64,000 bases of DNA, taken from Lachnospiraceae bacterium (GTDB lineage: Bacteria > Bacillota > Clostridia > Lachnospirales > Lachnospiraceae). Below, piece by piece: positions 42,879-50,799 of this stretch. The notes beneath the pieces were generated by a model, which saw only the letters and a list, made by a program, of their open reading frames with translations, searched no databases and had not been told where the DNA came from. The stretch covers positions 219,054 to 283,053 of the forward strand of contig JAFTXG010000031.1 of NCBI GenBank assembly GCA_017461725.1. The letters run 5' to 3'. Within the stretch, counting starts at the first letter, position 1, and the number at the start of each line of letters is the position of its first letter. The position numbers were made by a program, and so were the translations under genes.

Positions 42879-44162
42879 ATGGATATCAAAGGATTACTGG
42901 AAAGCTTAAAGAATTGTCCCTGCGGAAAGGAACACACCGTGGACATCAAGGCGGTGGAGATCGGTCACGGTCTGAAGGAGAGGACGGCGGAGATTCTGAA
43001 AAGCAATGATTTCCCCACCAATATTCTGGTGGCGGCGGACAGAAACACGCTGGGAGCATCCGAGGGCATCCTCGAGGTGCTTGAGCAGGGCGGTATTACA
43101 TACAAACTGAAACTCTACGACAATTTCACTGAGCCGTTAATCGAGTATGTCCATGAGATCGAGGCAGAGTGTGCGGATGTGGACGGCATCCTGTCCGTGG
43201 GAACCGGCAGCCTCAATGACGTGTGCCGTATGGCGGCGCTGACCTGCGACAAGGAGTTTGCCATCTTCGCGACGGCACCGTCCATGGATGGATTTGCCTC
43301 CGGCACCTCACCGATCATCGAGAACGGCATCAAATCCACATTGCCGGCCAGACAGCCCAGCATCCTGATCGGTGACACAGCGATTCTGGCGGCCTCGCCG
43401 GCGGAACTGAAATCCTCCGGTTTTGGTGACATCATCGGCAAGCTGACCGCGCTGGTGGACTGGCGTGTGGCTCATGTGCTGGTGGGCGAATATTACTGCG
43501 AACAGATAGCAGAGCTGGTGCGAAAGGCGCTGAGACAGCTGATCTCCATGGCTGACCGGGTGACCGAGAGCGACGAGGAGACCGCAGGCTTTATCATGGA
43601 GACGCTGGTGCTGACCGGACTGGCCATGAAGCTGGCGGATGTGTCCAGACCTGCCTCCGGGGCGGAGCACATGATCTCCCACTTCTGGGGAATGCGCAAG
43701 CTGGCGGTGGGCAAGCATGCTGACTATCACGGCAAAAAGGTGGGCGTGGCTACTATGATGCTGGTGGATCTGTATCATAAGATGGCCGAGCTTCCCGAGA
43801 TCGAGTTCTGTGAGGATACCATTGACTGGGATGCGGTCTATGCAGGCTATGGCGAGAAGTTTGTGGACTATGTGAAGGCCATGAACATCCCTTCCGCCAC
43901 CGAAAATGTGACTCCGGTAAGCCTGGCGACGGCATGGCCGGAGATATGCAGGATTGTCAAGGAGGAGCTTCCCACCTACGAGGAGCTGCTGGATATCATG
44001 AAGCGTGCAGGAGCGGCCACCCATTGTCCCGAGATTGATGTCGAGGAGCCTCTGGCCTGGGATGGTCTGGATTTCCATACGTTCATGCGGCATAAGATCA
44101 CGCTGTCCAGATTGATTTATATGACGGATGTGGACACGAGAAAGATGGAGTTGAGATTTTAA
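42879..44162 (+). CDS. sn-glycerol-1-phosphate dehydrogenase family (AraM/EgsA-like)
   Basis: AraM-type enzymes reduce dihydroxyacetone phosphate to glycerol-1-phosphate or act on related sugar phosphates with NAD(P)H and a divalent metal. The 427-residue protein carries GTGSLNDVCRMAA (nucleotide binding), TAPSMDGFASGTSPI, SSGFGDIIGKLTALVDW, and metal His residues in GAEHMISHFWGM and VGKHADYHGKKVGV. ACGGAGGCG lies 8 bp before the ATG. In Bacillus subtilis araM belongs to the arabinose operon; here it closes the sugar locus. The C-terminal 100 residues extend past the core as in other AraM proteins. Confidence 0.9.
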   Translation: MDIKGLLESLKNCPCGKEHTVDIKAVEIGHGLKERTAEILKSNDFPTNILVAADRNTLGASEGILEVLEQGGITYKLKLYDNFTEPLIEYVHEIEAECADVDGILSVGTGSLNDVCRMAALTCDKEFAIFATAPSMDGFASGTSPIIENGIKSTLPARQPSILIGDTAILAASPAELKSSGFGDIIGKLTALVDWRVAHVLVGEYYCEQIAELVRKALRQLISMADRVTESDEETAGFIMETLVLTGLAMKLADVSRPASGAEHMISHFWGMRKLAVGKHADYHGKKVGVATMMLVDLYHKMAELPEIEFCEDTIDWDAVYAGYGEKFVDYVKAMNIPSATENVTPVSLATAWPEICRIVKEELPTYEELLDIMKRAGAATHCPEIDVEEPLAWDGLDFHTFMRHKITLSRLIYMTDVDTRKMELRF

Positions 44163-44328
44163 AAAATCTCTCTGTTTTGTCAAGGCTGCAAATACATGGT
44201 GGTTATGTGTGACAGGGAGGTCTATACTTTTACTCCCCGATAAGATTGACTAACTTCATTAAAAATGATACCATATAAACCAGAGAGACCGGATTACTCC
44301 GGAACTTTACATCATGGAGGAAAACATC

Positions 44329-45759
44329 ATGGAAAGAAAAAATGCATGGCTGAAATACGATGAGGCCGAGAAAAAAGCTTGTATGAATTACTGTGAAGGT
44401 TATCGCCAGTATCTGTCCGCTTCCAAGACCGAGCGCGAGAGCGTTGCCGAGGCGGTAAAGATGATCGAGGCTTGCGGTTACCGCAATCTGAAAGATATCG
44501 TGGCAGCAGGTGAGACTCTGAAAGCAGGCGATAAGGTTTACAGTGTAAATATGGAGAAGACCCTGTCTATGTTCCTCATCGGCGAGGAGCCCATGGAGAA
44601 GGGTATGAAGATTCTGGGCGCACACGTTGACTCCCCCAGACTGGACCTGAAGCAGAATCCCCTGTACGAGGATATGGAGTTTGTTCTTCTGGATACCCAT
44701 TACTACGGCGGTATCAAGAAGTATCAGTGGGTTGCGATGCCTCTGGCACTCCACGGCGTGGTGGTCAAGAAGGACGGCACCAAGGTAAATATTGTGATCG
44801 GTGAGAAGGATGACGATCCTGTGGTTTGCATTACCGATCTGCTCCCTCATCTGGGCGCAAAGCAGATGGGCAAGAAGGCCAGCGAGGTGATCGAGGGCGA
44901 GGACCTGAACGTGCTGGTCGGAAGCATGCCTGTTGAGCCCGCTGAGGCGAAGGAGGACGAGACCGACGAGGAGAAGGCAGCCAGAGAGGCAGCAGCTAAG
45001 GCGAAGACCAAGGCAAACATTCTGGCCCTGCTGAAGGAGACCTACGATATTGAGGAGGATGATTTCCTGTCCGCTGAGATCGAGGTTGTTCCCGCAGGTC
45101 CCTGTAAGGATCTGGGTCTGGACCGCAGTATGCTGATGGGTTACGGACATGATGACCGTGTTTGCGGCTACACTTCCTTCACCGCTATGCTGAATCTGGA
45201 CAAGTGTGACCGTACCTGCGTATGTATGCTGGTTGACAAAGAGGAGATCGGTTCCGCAGGCGCTACCGGTTCCCAGTCCAAGTACTTCGAGAACGAGGTC
45301 GCAGAGGTGATGAACGCTCTGGGACAGTATTCCGAGCTGAAGCTTCGCCGTGCACTGGCTAACTCTGAGATGTTCTCCTCCGACGTCAGTGCGGCAGTCG
45401 ATCCGCTGTATCCCGGTGTAAACGAGATGAAGAACAGCGCATTCTTTGCAAAGGGCCTGACCTTCAATAAGTTCACCGGCGCAAGAGGAAAGAGCGGCTC
45501 CAACGACGCTAACCCTGAGTTTATCGCCAAGATCCGCCGGATCATGGATGAGAATGAGGTTACCTGGCAGACCGCGGAGCTTGGCCGCGTGGACGAGGGC
45601 GGCGGCGGAACCATCGCAAGATTCATGGCTGAGTACAACATGCAGGTGATCGACAGCGGTGTTCCCGTGCTCTCCATGCACGCACCTTGGGAGGTTGTGA
45701 GCAAGGCTGATGTATACGAGGCAATGAAGGGCTATACCGCATTCCTGAAGAATGCATAA
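44329..45759 (+). CDS. M18-family aminopeptidase
   Basis: This cytoplasmic zinc aminopeptidase removes N-terminal residues, often acidic ones, from peptides. It has 476 residues. Family motifs are ILGAHVDSPRLDLKQNPLYED (His-Asp), MGYGHDDRVCGYTSF (bridging Asp), VDKEEIGSAGATGSQS (Glu-Glu) and the late VPVLSMHAPWE (His). A charged helical insert (EAKEDETDEEKAAREAA) lies near residue 205. I prefer the ATG at 44329 because GGAGG is 8 bp upstream; an ATG at 44314 overlaps that site. It has its own terminator. Codon use suggests high expression. Confidence 0.94.
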   Translation: MERKNAWLKYDEAEKKACMNYCEGYRQYLSASKTERESVAEAVKMIEACGYRNLKDIVAAGETLKAGDKVYSVNMEKTLSMFLIGEEPMEKGMKILGAHVDSPRLDLKQNPLYEDMEFVLLDTHYYGGIKKYQWVAMPLALHGVVVKKDGTKVNIVIGEKDDDPVVCITDLLPHLGAKQMGKKASEVIEGEDLNVLVGSMPVEPAEAKEDETDEEKAAREAAAKAKTKANILALLKETYDIEEDDFLSAEIEVVPAGPCKDLGLDRSMLMGYGHDDRVCGYTSFTAMLNLDKCDRTCVCMLVDKEEIGSAGATGSQSKYFENEVAEVMNALGQYSELKLRRALANSEMFSSDVSAAVDPLYPGVNEMKNSAFFAKGLTFNKFTGARGKSGSNDANPEFIAKIRRIMDENEVTWQTAELGRVDEGGGGTIARFMAEYNMQVIDSGVPVLSMHAPWEVVSKADVYEAMKGYTAFLKNA

Positions 45760-45804
45760 TTTGCTTTTGGATAGAGAAACTATCCGGTAAATACATAACG
45801 ACGT

Positions 45805-45853
45805 GAAAGACCTTTACAGTGATGATGGATATTTTCCTGTAAAGGTCTTTTCG
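45805..45853 (+). terminator. Rho-independent terminator after the M18 gene
   Basis: AAAGACCTTTACAG (45806-45819) pairs perfectly with CTGTAAAGGTCTTT (45837-45850), followed by T's. Confidence 0.92.
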
Positions 45854-45934
45854 GTCATATCCGAGGGAATCATATTCGGGAGTAAAAGGCTTGATGGAAA
45901 TTAGATCAACGAAAAGCAGACGGAGGTCAGAGCG

Positions 45935-46636
45935 GTGGAGAATAGAATAGTGGAAATAACGATACAGGAAGAGCCTCTTCAGAAGACGGTCAGAGATGTG
46001 ATCAGATCACCGCTTTTTACCGGCATTGACCCCACTGATATGCAGTCTTTGCTTGGTTGTCAGGGTTATCACATTGGTGCCTATCGGAAGGGTGAGTCCA
46101 TCGCCCTCGAGGAGGAACACATCAAGTATGTGGGCATCATCCTCTCCGGTGCGGTGGATATGGTCAAGGAGGATATCTGGGGCAATAAGACGCTGCTGAC
46201 GCGGATGCATTCGCCGGAGCTGTTCGGGGAGTCCTTTGCCTGTGGAAGCGATACGCTCTCCATCGTCAGCTTTATTGCCGCGGAAAAAACGGAGATACTG
46301 TTTATGTCCTTTCGCAAGGCCATGCATACCTGTTGTCGCTCCTGCAGTTTTCATCAGCAGCTGATTGAAAACATGGTACGGATCATCGCAGACAAAAACC
46401 GCGATCTGATGCGCAAGATCGAGGTGGTGTCCAAGAAGTCCCTCCGGGAGAAAATCATGGCCTATCTGTCGGTGCAGGCCCAGCTGAACGGATCGCGGTA
46501 TTTTGAGATCCCCCTGGGCAGACTGGAGCTGGCTGACTATCTCTGTGCAGATCGAAGCGCGCTGACGAGAGAATTGTCGAAGATGAGGGATGATGGTCTG
46601 ATCGACTACGATAAAAATATGTTTCGGATTCTGTGA
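45935..46636 (+). CDS. Crp/Fnr-family transcriptional regulator
   Basis: The 233-residue protein has an N-terminal cyclic-nucleotide-like beta domain (YRKGESIALEEEHIKYVGIILSGAVDMVKEDIWGNKTLLTRMHSPELFGESFAC) and a C-terminal winged helix with GRLELADYLCADRSALTRELSKMRDDGLI. The usual N-terminal Cys cluster of FNR is absent, but CCRSC lies in the middle and could sense redox state or bind a cofactor. The GTG start at 45935 follows GGAGGTCAGA. A consensus-like palindrome stands upstream of the next gene, so that gene is the likely target. Related regulators in Clostridia respond to nitrosative or redox stress; that is only an analogy. Confidence 0.9.
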   Translation: MENRIVEITIQEEPLQKTVRDVIRSPLFTGIDPTDMQSLLGCQGYHIGAYRKGESIALEEEHIKYVGIILSGAVDMVKEDIWGNKTLLTRMHSPELFGESFACGSDTLSIVSFIAAEKTEILFMSFRKAMHTCCRSCSFHQQLIENMVRIIADKNRDLMRKIEVVSKKSLREKIMAYLSVQAQLNGSRYFEIPLGRLELADYLCADRSALTRELSKMRDDGLIDYDKNMFRIL

Positions 46637-46676
46637 GGTGGTTTGGAATAGGGGGATTGCAGAATAACAGCACAAA

Positions 46677-46720
46677 ATGTTGCGTGCGCAACATCACTTA
46701 CGCTGTTTTTTCTGTATACT
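46677..46720 (+). promoter_or_regulatory. Crp/Fnr-type palindrome and promoter of the Fe-S protein gene
   Basis: ATGTTGCG (46677-46684) and CGCAACAT (46687-46694) are perfect inverted halves separated by TG. A -10 TATACT lies at 46715-46720 without a good -35. If transcription starts near 46727, the palindrome is centred at about -41.5, the place used by class II activators of this family. Confidence 0.75.
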
Positions 46721-46787
46721 GGAGATACCAAAAGTGGATAGGGGATATATACTATTCACCGTAAAAGAGAAAACTGGAGGCAGCATC

Positions 46788-47567
46788 ATGATTAGAAAAA
46801 TCATTACCATAGATCAGGAAAAATGTAACGGCTGCGGGCTCTGTGCCGAGGCCTGTCATGAGGGAGCCATCGGGATCATCGACGGCAAAGCGACACTGCT
46901 CAGAGAGGACTATTGCGACGGCCTGGGCGATTGCCTTCCGGCCTGTCCCATGGATGCCATCGCCTTCGAGGAGAGGGAAGCACTGGCTTACGATGAGGCA
47001 GCAGTCCTGGCGGCGAAGCGGGAGAAGGAGAATGGAGCGAACGGCCACAGAGAGAAATACTCCAGGGGAAATCATTCGGGGCAGCACATGTCCGGAACTG
47101 CGGCTTCTCAGCCTTGCGGCTGTCCCGGTTCCCGGAGTATGGAGCTCGGTCGAGAGTCATCCTGCCAGATGGGCGGTGTGGAGAGCACTCCATTACAGCC
47201 TACCAGCCAGCTGCGCCAGTGGCCGGTACAGATCAAGCTGGTGTCACCTAACGCGCCCTACTTCAATGGCGCGAACCTGCTGATTGCTGCGGACTGTACA
47301 GCCTACGCCTACGGAAACTTCCACAATCAGTTTATGCGGAACAAGGTCACGCTGATCGGCTGTCCCAAGCTGGATATGGGAGACTATTCGGAGAAATTGA
47401 CGGAAATCATCAGTAACAATGATATCAAGAGCGTCACCGTAGTACGCATGCAGGTGCCCTGCTGTGGTGGAATCGTCCACGCAGTGAAGACTGCACTGCA
47501 GAACAGTGGAAAGTGGATCCCCTGGCAGGTGGTGACGATCAGTTCCAGTGGGGAGATCCTGGAGTAG
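46788..47567 (+). CDS. 4Fe-4S binding protein (ferredoxin domain plus C-terminal domain)
   Basis: The 259-residue protein starts with a two-cluster ferredoxin: CNGCGLCAEACHEGAI (residues about 13-28) and CDGLGDCLPACPMDAI (about 46-61), the second with an atypical CxxxxxC spacing. A variable linker with several Cys (QPCGCPGSRS, SSCQMGG) follows. The C-terminal domain (about 165-259) has LIAADCTAYAYGNFHNQFMRNKVTLIGCPKLDMG and MQVPCCGGI. This architecture is common next to Crp/Fnr-type regulators in Clostridia. The ATG at 46788 has TGGAGG 8 bp upstream. It may be an electron carrier or sensor under the preceding regulator; no enzyme activity is assigned. Confidence 0.85.
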   Translation: MIRKIITIDQEKCNGCGLCAEACHEGAIGIIDGKATLLREDYCDGLGDCLPACPMDAIAFEEREALAYDEAAVLAAKREKENGANGHREKYSRGNHSGQHMSGTAASQPCGCPGSRSMELGRESSCQMGGVESTPLQPTSQLRQWPVQIKLVSPNAPYFNGANLLIAADCTAYAYGNFHNQFMRNKVTLIGCPKLDMGDYSEKLTEIISNNDIKSVTVVRMQVPCCGGIVHAVKTALQNSGKWIPWQVVTISSSGEILE

Positions 47568-47593
47568 ACAGGCGTCTATCAATAAAGCAAATG

Positions 47594-47643
47594 AAAAAGC
47601 CGACAGGTACGGACTGATCAATCTGTATCTATCGGCTCTTTTG
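47594..47643. terminator. bidirectional terminator between the Fe-S and DUF2975 genes
   Basis: AAAAGCCGA (47595-47603) pairs with TCGGCT (47632-47637) and T's follow; A's on the left side allow it to serve the opposite strand too. The two genes converge here. Confidence 0.7.
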
Positions 47644-47651
47644 TTTTGAAC

Positions 47652-48296
47652 TTATGAAGGCTCGCCGGAATGCTGCTCATCTGCTTGTCGCTGAAGTTCC
47701 TCGCCGTAATGGAAAATGTAGGAGAGGAAATACAGGACGATGGCAACCATCGCGAAAGAGAGGTCAAGAGTCACATTGTAAGTAATCTCGCTGACCTTTT
47801 CGCTGAGCAGCAAATCCTCAACATTGAAGGAGGAGATGGAGATCGTCTCGAGGATATACTTGGAAAAACTGCTCAATCCCCCAAAAATCAGGACGAGATG
47901 GCCCAGCTTTTTCCACTCACGGCTGAGGCCGGTGGAGAAGGGTCTGCCCTTCTGGATCGGATAGAGAATCCGGCTGCGGATTATGAAAATACCGATGCAC
48001 AGCGGTGCGGCCAGCAGAAGGTAATAAGCATAGTTGAGAAACATACAGATCGTGAGGATGCCTGAGTCCGGAACGAAGCCTTCGGCCACAGTCAGATTCA
48101 GCAATCCCAGATTGAGGGACGTCTGTACAGCCATTTCACCGGAAACCAGTGAGATCACCGCAAAGGAAACCACGAACAGGCTGGCAGCGATCACGATGTA
48201 GAAAATATATTTCAGAAACTTATCCAACGTTTTTGCCAGCGAGTGCATTGAGTTGGGAACGGGTTTGGTAAATACTTCCTTAAATGAAACTTTCAT
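47652..48296 (-). CDS. DUF2975-like four-helix membrane protein
   Basis: The 214-residue protein has four hydrophobic segments, near residues 30-52 (FIYIVIAASLFVVSFAVISLV), 80-105, 132-148 and 178-196. The loop ILYPIQKGRPFSTGLSREWKKLG between the second and third matches the DUF2975 signature. In other genomes such genes are often followed by a small XRE regulator; here ilvE lies upstream instead (21 bp) and is the probable operon partner. TAGGACC... gives only a weak ribosome site (GGAGGACC 6-8 bp upstream). Function unknown. Confidence 0.75.
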   Translation of the reverse strand: MKVSFKEVFTKPVPNSMHSLAKTLDKFLKYIFYIVIAASLFVVSFAVISLVSGEMAVQTSLNLGLLNLTVAEGFVPDSGILTICMFLNYAYYLLLAAPLCIGIFIIRSRILYPIQKGRPFSTGLSREWKKLGHLVLIFGGLSSFSKYILETISISSFNVEDLLLSEKVSEITYNVTLDLSFAMVAIVLYFLSYIFHYGEELQRQADEQHSGEPS

Positions 48297-48317
48297 AGGT
48301 CCTCCGATCGGTATGGA

Positions 48318-49382
48318 TTACTGTACTTTTCTGATCCAGCCGAACTCATCCTCGATGCGGCCCCACTGGATACCGGTCAGGTAGTCGTACAGCTTCTGGG
48401 TCAGCTCGCCAATCTCCTCGTTGTTGATCACCAGCTTTTCGTCCTTGTAAGCCAGCATGCCGACGGGGGAGATAACTGCTGCAGTACCGGTGCCAAATAC
48501 TTCCTCCAGCTTGCCGTCGCGGCCTGCCTGCATCAGATCGTCGATGGACAGACGTTCCTCGCGGACGGTGTAGCCCCATTTTTTCAGTACCTGGATCATG
48601 GAGTCACGGGTGACGCCGGGGAGAACGGTGCCGGTACAGGGCGCTGTCCAGATTTCGCCGTCGATCTTGAACATGATGTTCATGGCGCCGACTTCCTCCA
48701 CGTATTTGCGCTCTGCGCCGTCCAGCCACAGAACCTGAGAGTATCCCAGGCGCTCAGCCTTTTCCTGGCCGATCAGAGAGCCGGCATAGTTGCCGCCGCA
48801 CTTGGTAAAGCCGGTGCCGCCCTGAGCTGCGCGGACATACTCGTCCTCAACCATGATGCGCACGGGGGCAAGACCGTTGGCGTAGTAAGCACCTACCGGT
48901 GAGAGAATGATGGCGAAAATGTATTTCTTGGAGGTGTGAACACCCAGCTGTCCCTGATTTGCGAACATAAAGGGGCGGATGTACAGGGAGGTCTCGGGTG
49001 CGGTGGGAATCCAGTCTGCGTCCACCTTGACCAGTGCCTCGATGGCCTCGATAAACATCTCCACGGGAACGGGAGGCATGCACAGGCGCGCGTTGGAATT
49101 GATCATACGCTTCGCATTCATCTCCGGGCGGAACAGCTGAATGCCGCCGTCGGCGGTACGGTAAGCCTTAAGACCCTCGAAGGTCTCCTGTGCGTAATGG
49201 AGCGCAATGGCGTTTGGCTCCATGGAAATGGGGCCGTAGGGAACGATGCGGGCGTCATGCCAGCCCTCGCCTGCGTCGTAGTCCATGATAAACATATGGT
49301 CCGTCATATATTTGCCAAATCCCAGGTTGCTCTGGTCCGGTTTTTCCTTGGGGTTAGTATTTTTTACGATTTTGATGTCCAT
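48318..49382 (-). CDS. ilvE: branched-chain amino acid aminotransferase
   Basis: This PLP enzyme interconverts leucine, isoleucine or valine and their 2-oxo acids with glutamate. The 354 residues match the long bacterial/eukaryote-like class. Blocks seen are HYAQETFEGLKAYR, FRPEMNAKRM, RPFMFANQGQLGV, GGNYAGSLIGQEKAERLGYSQVLWLDG with the PLP Lys region preceding, EEVGAMNIMF and GTGTAAVISPVG. AGGAGGC precedes the ATG by 6-8 bp. A promoter lies at 49473-49500. I see no T-box leader; the 5' region is only about 85 nt. Confidence 0.95.
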   Translation of the reverse strand: MDIKIVKNTNPKEKPDQSNLGFGKYMTDHMFIMDYDAGEGWHDARIVPYGPISMEPNAIALHYAQETFEGLKAYRTADGGIQLFRPEMNAKRMINSNARLCMPPVPVEMFIEAIEALVKVDADWIPTAPETSLYIRPFMFANQGQLGVHTSKKYIFAIILSPVGAYYANGLAPVRIMVEDEYVRAAQGGTGFTKCGGNYAGSLIGQEKAERLGYSQVLWLDGAERKYVEEVGAMNIMFKIDGEIWTAPCTGTVLPGVTRDSMIQVLKKWGYTVREERLSIDDLMQAGRDGKLEEVFGTGTAAVISPVGMLAYKDEKLVINNEEIGELTQKLYDYLTGIQWGRIEDEFGWIRKVQ

Positions 49383-49472
49383 GATAAAGCCTCCTGAAAG
49401 TGTTATTCTGTCAAAAATACGATGCTTTTGCCTTGCGTTGTCACTTTGACGTGTTAAATGAATTTGAATTTT

Positions 49473-49500
49473 ATTATACTCTCTTGGCCGAAAAATGCAA
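49473..49500 (-). promoter_or_regulatory. promoter of ilvE
   Basis: Minus strand: TTGCAT (49500-49495), 16-bp spacer, TATAAT (49478-49473). Confidence 0.65.
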
Positions 49501-49540
49501 CTGAAATTGATAAAAACGGTAAAATTAACGGAGATATAAC

Positions 49541-49819
49541 ATGAAAAAGGATTATTTAACAGAACTGAAACAGAGGGGGCGTGGGAAAAATTAATTTTTA
49601 CATAAACAAAGGGGAGGATTTAACTTGAAGCCTGTAAAATACACCTGTACTCGATTGGAGATAGCCAGAGAAAGAGTAACAGAGAAGATACCGTATCGGT
49701 TGATTCCAGAGAATAAAATAATCATAATAGGAGAGGAAAGAAATGAACTTAGTCTTGTGGATAGGCAGTGTCCTGCTGGTGGTTGTTGCTGTGGCAGGTT
49801 TTATTGCGGACAGAAATGA
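49541..49819 (+). other. intergenic region with weak small frames
   Basis: Two frames have ribosome sites but no recognisable product. A 17-codon frame (MKKDYLTELKQRGRGKN) runs 49541-49594 after CGGAG. A TTG-started frame (49625-49819) follows GGGGAGG, and its Cys-rich end comes from reading the 33-aa gene out of frame. One may be a leader peptide for the 33-aa gene. I keep them as unproven. Confidence 0.3.
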
Positions 49820-49844
49820 AAAAGACGATGTGCTGAATCGGTAA
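49743..49844 (+). CDS. small single-span membrane protein, 33 aa
   Basis: The product MNLVLWIGSVLLVVVAVAGFI is one hydrophobic helix followed by a charged tail (ADRNEKDDVLNR). AGGAGAGGAAAG stands just before the ATG, one of the best ribosome sites in the window, and a terminator follows 33 bp after the stop. It lies alone between ilvE and deoC. Such peptides often tune a transporter or kinase; the partner is unknown. Confidence 0.65.
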   Translation: MNLVLWIGSVLLVVVAVAGFIADRNEKDDVLNR

Positions 49845-49876
49845 TCACAGCAGAGAAAACTGAAGAGAAAAATGGG

Positions 49877-49918
49877 AAAGCCAAGGCGTGTAATGAACAT
49901 CCCTGGCTTTTATTTTTT
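49877..49918 (+). terminator. terminator after the 33-aa gene
   Basis: AAAGCCA(AGG) at 49877-49886 pairs with CCTGGCTTT (49902-49910), followed by a T-rich run (TATTTTTTA). Confidence 0.75.
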
Positions 49919-49959
49919 ATGGGTAATTATTTTACAGGCAAAGGGCATCTGCAGAATGA

Positions 49960-50631
49960 TCAATAGCTTCCTGCCTCTGCAGCCTCAACCTTTGCGATCT
50001 TGACGATCCGGCTGGTGCCCAGGCGCTCAGCGCCCAGCTCAATAAATTTCTCTGCGTCTTCCATGGAGGAGATGCCGCCTGCGGCCTTCATCTTCACGTT
50101 GGGACCGATGTTTTTCGCGAACAGCTCAATATCGGCGAAGGTAGCTCCGCCCTTGGAAAAACCGGTGGAGGTCTTGATGTAATCGGCGCCTGCCTCAGTT
50201 ACCAGCTGACACATGGTCACCTTTTCCTCGTCGGTCAGCAGACAGGTCTCAATGATGACCTTCAGAATGCGGCCGCCGCATATTTTTTTCAGAGTCTTGA
50301 TCTCTTCAAGGATCTGCTCTTTTTTGCCGGCCTTCAGGTCACCGATATTGATGACCATATCGATCTCGTCCGCGCCGTTGTCGATGGCGTTCTGAGTCTC
50401 AAATGCCTTCACCGCAGTGGTATTGTAGCCGTTGGGGAAGCCGATGACGGTACAGATCGCGATCTTTCCCTGTACATATTCAGCCGCCTCTTTTACGAAG
50501 GAGGGGGGAATGCACACGGAAGCGGTTCCGTAAGCAATCGCGTCATCACAGATGACCTTGATCTCCGGCCAGGTTGCGGTCTGCGCGAGGAGAGTGTGGT
50601 CTACGCGGGAGAAAATTTCAGCTTTATTCAT
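49960..50631 (-). CDS. deoC: deoxyribose-phosphate aldolase
   Basis: DeoC splits 2-deoxyribose-5-phosphate into glyceraldehyde-3-phosphate and acetaldehyde. It has 223 residues. The class I Schiff-base Lys lies in [13 protein letters not shown]; other blocks are [62 protein letters not shown] and [27 protein letters not shown] chose the ATG at 50631 because AAAGGA is 11 bp upstream; the GTG at 50640 is too close to it. It completes the nucleoside route whose other enzymes lie 8-12 kb away. Confidence 0.95.
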   Translation of the reverse strand: MNKAEIFSRVDHTLLAQTATWPEIKVICDDAIAYGTASVCIPPSFVKEAAEYVQGKIAICTVIGFPNGYNTTAVKAFETQNAIDNGADEIDMVINIGDLKAGKKEQILEEIKTLKKICGGRILKVIIETCLLTDEEKVTMCQLVTEAGADYIKTSTGFSKGGATFADIELFAKNIGPNVKMKAAGGISSMEDAEKFIELGAERLGTSRIVKIAKVEAAEAGSY

Positions 50632-50696
50632 AGCAGTCACGATCCTTTCTTGGAGAGATGAATGGAACAGGGAGAACTGTTCGGTTTACTGGTTTT

Positions 50697-50726
50697 ATTT
50701 TACTACAAAGGGGCAATATTTGGCAA
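50697..50726 (-). promoter_or_regulatory. promoter of deoC
   Basis: Minus strand: TTGCCA (50726-50721), 18-bp spacer, TAAAAT (50702-50697). Two tandem 24-bp repeats lie directly upstream. Confidence 0.55.
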
Positions 50727-50729
50727 GCG

Positions 50730-50777
50730 AATAAGCATCATTTGCCCGCGGACAATAAGCATCATTTGCCCGTGGAC
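50730..50777. repeat. two tandem 24-bp repeats upstream of deoC
   Basis: AATAAGCATCATTTGCCC plus GCGGAC or GTGGAC occurs twice in tandem (50730-50753, 50754-50777), with one mismatch. GGCAAGCG (50722-50729) and CGCTTGCC (50786-50793) flank the pair as an inverted repeat. Position next to the -35 suggests regulator sites. Confidence 0.8.
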
Positions 50778-50799
50778 AATGAGTCCGCTTGCCAGGAGG

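Noticed and set aside
49383..49472. T-box leader of ilvE
   Set aside because: The promoter leaves only about 85 nt and there is no T-box motif or terminator.
49625..49819. 64-codon TTG-started frame with Cys-rich end
   Set aside because: Its end arises from reading the 33-aa membrane protein gene out of frame, and the ATG of that gene has the better ribosome site.
50730..50777. Possible CRISPR array
   Set aside because: Only two adjacent 24-bp repeats without spacers and no cas genes in the window.
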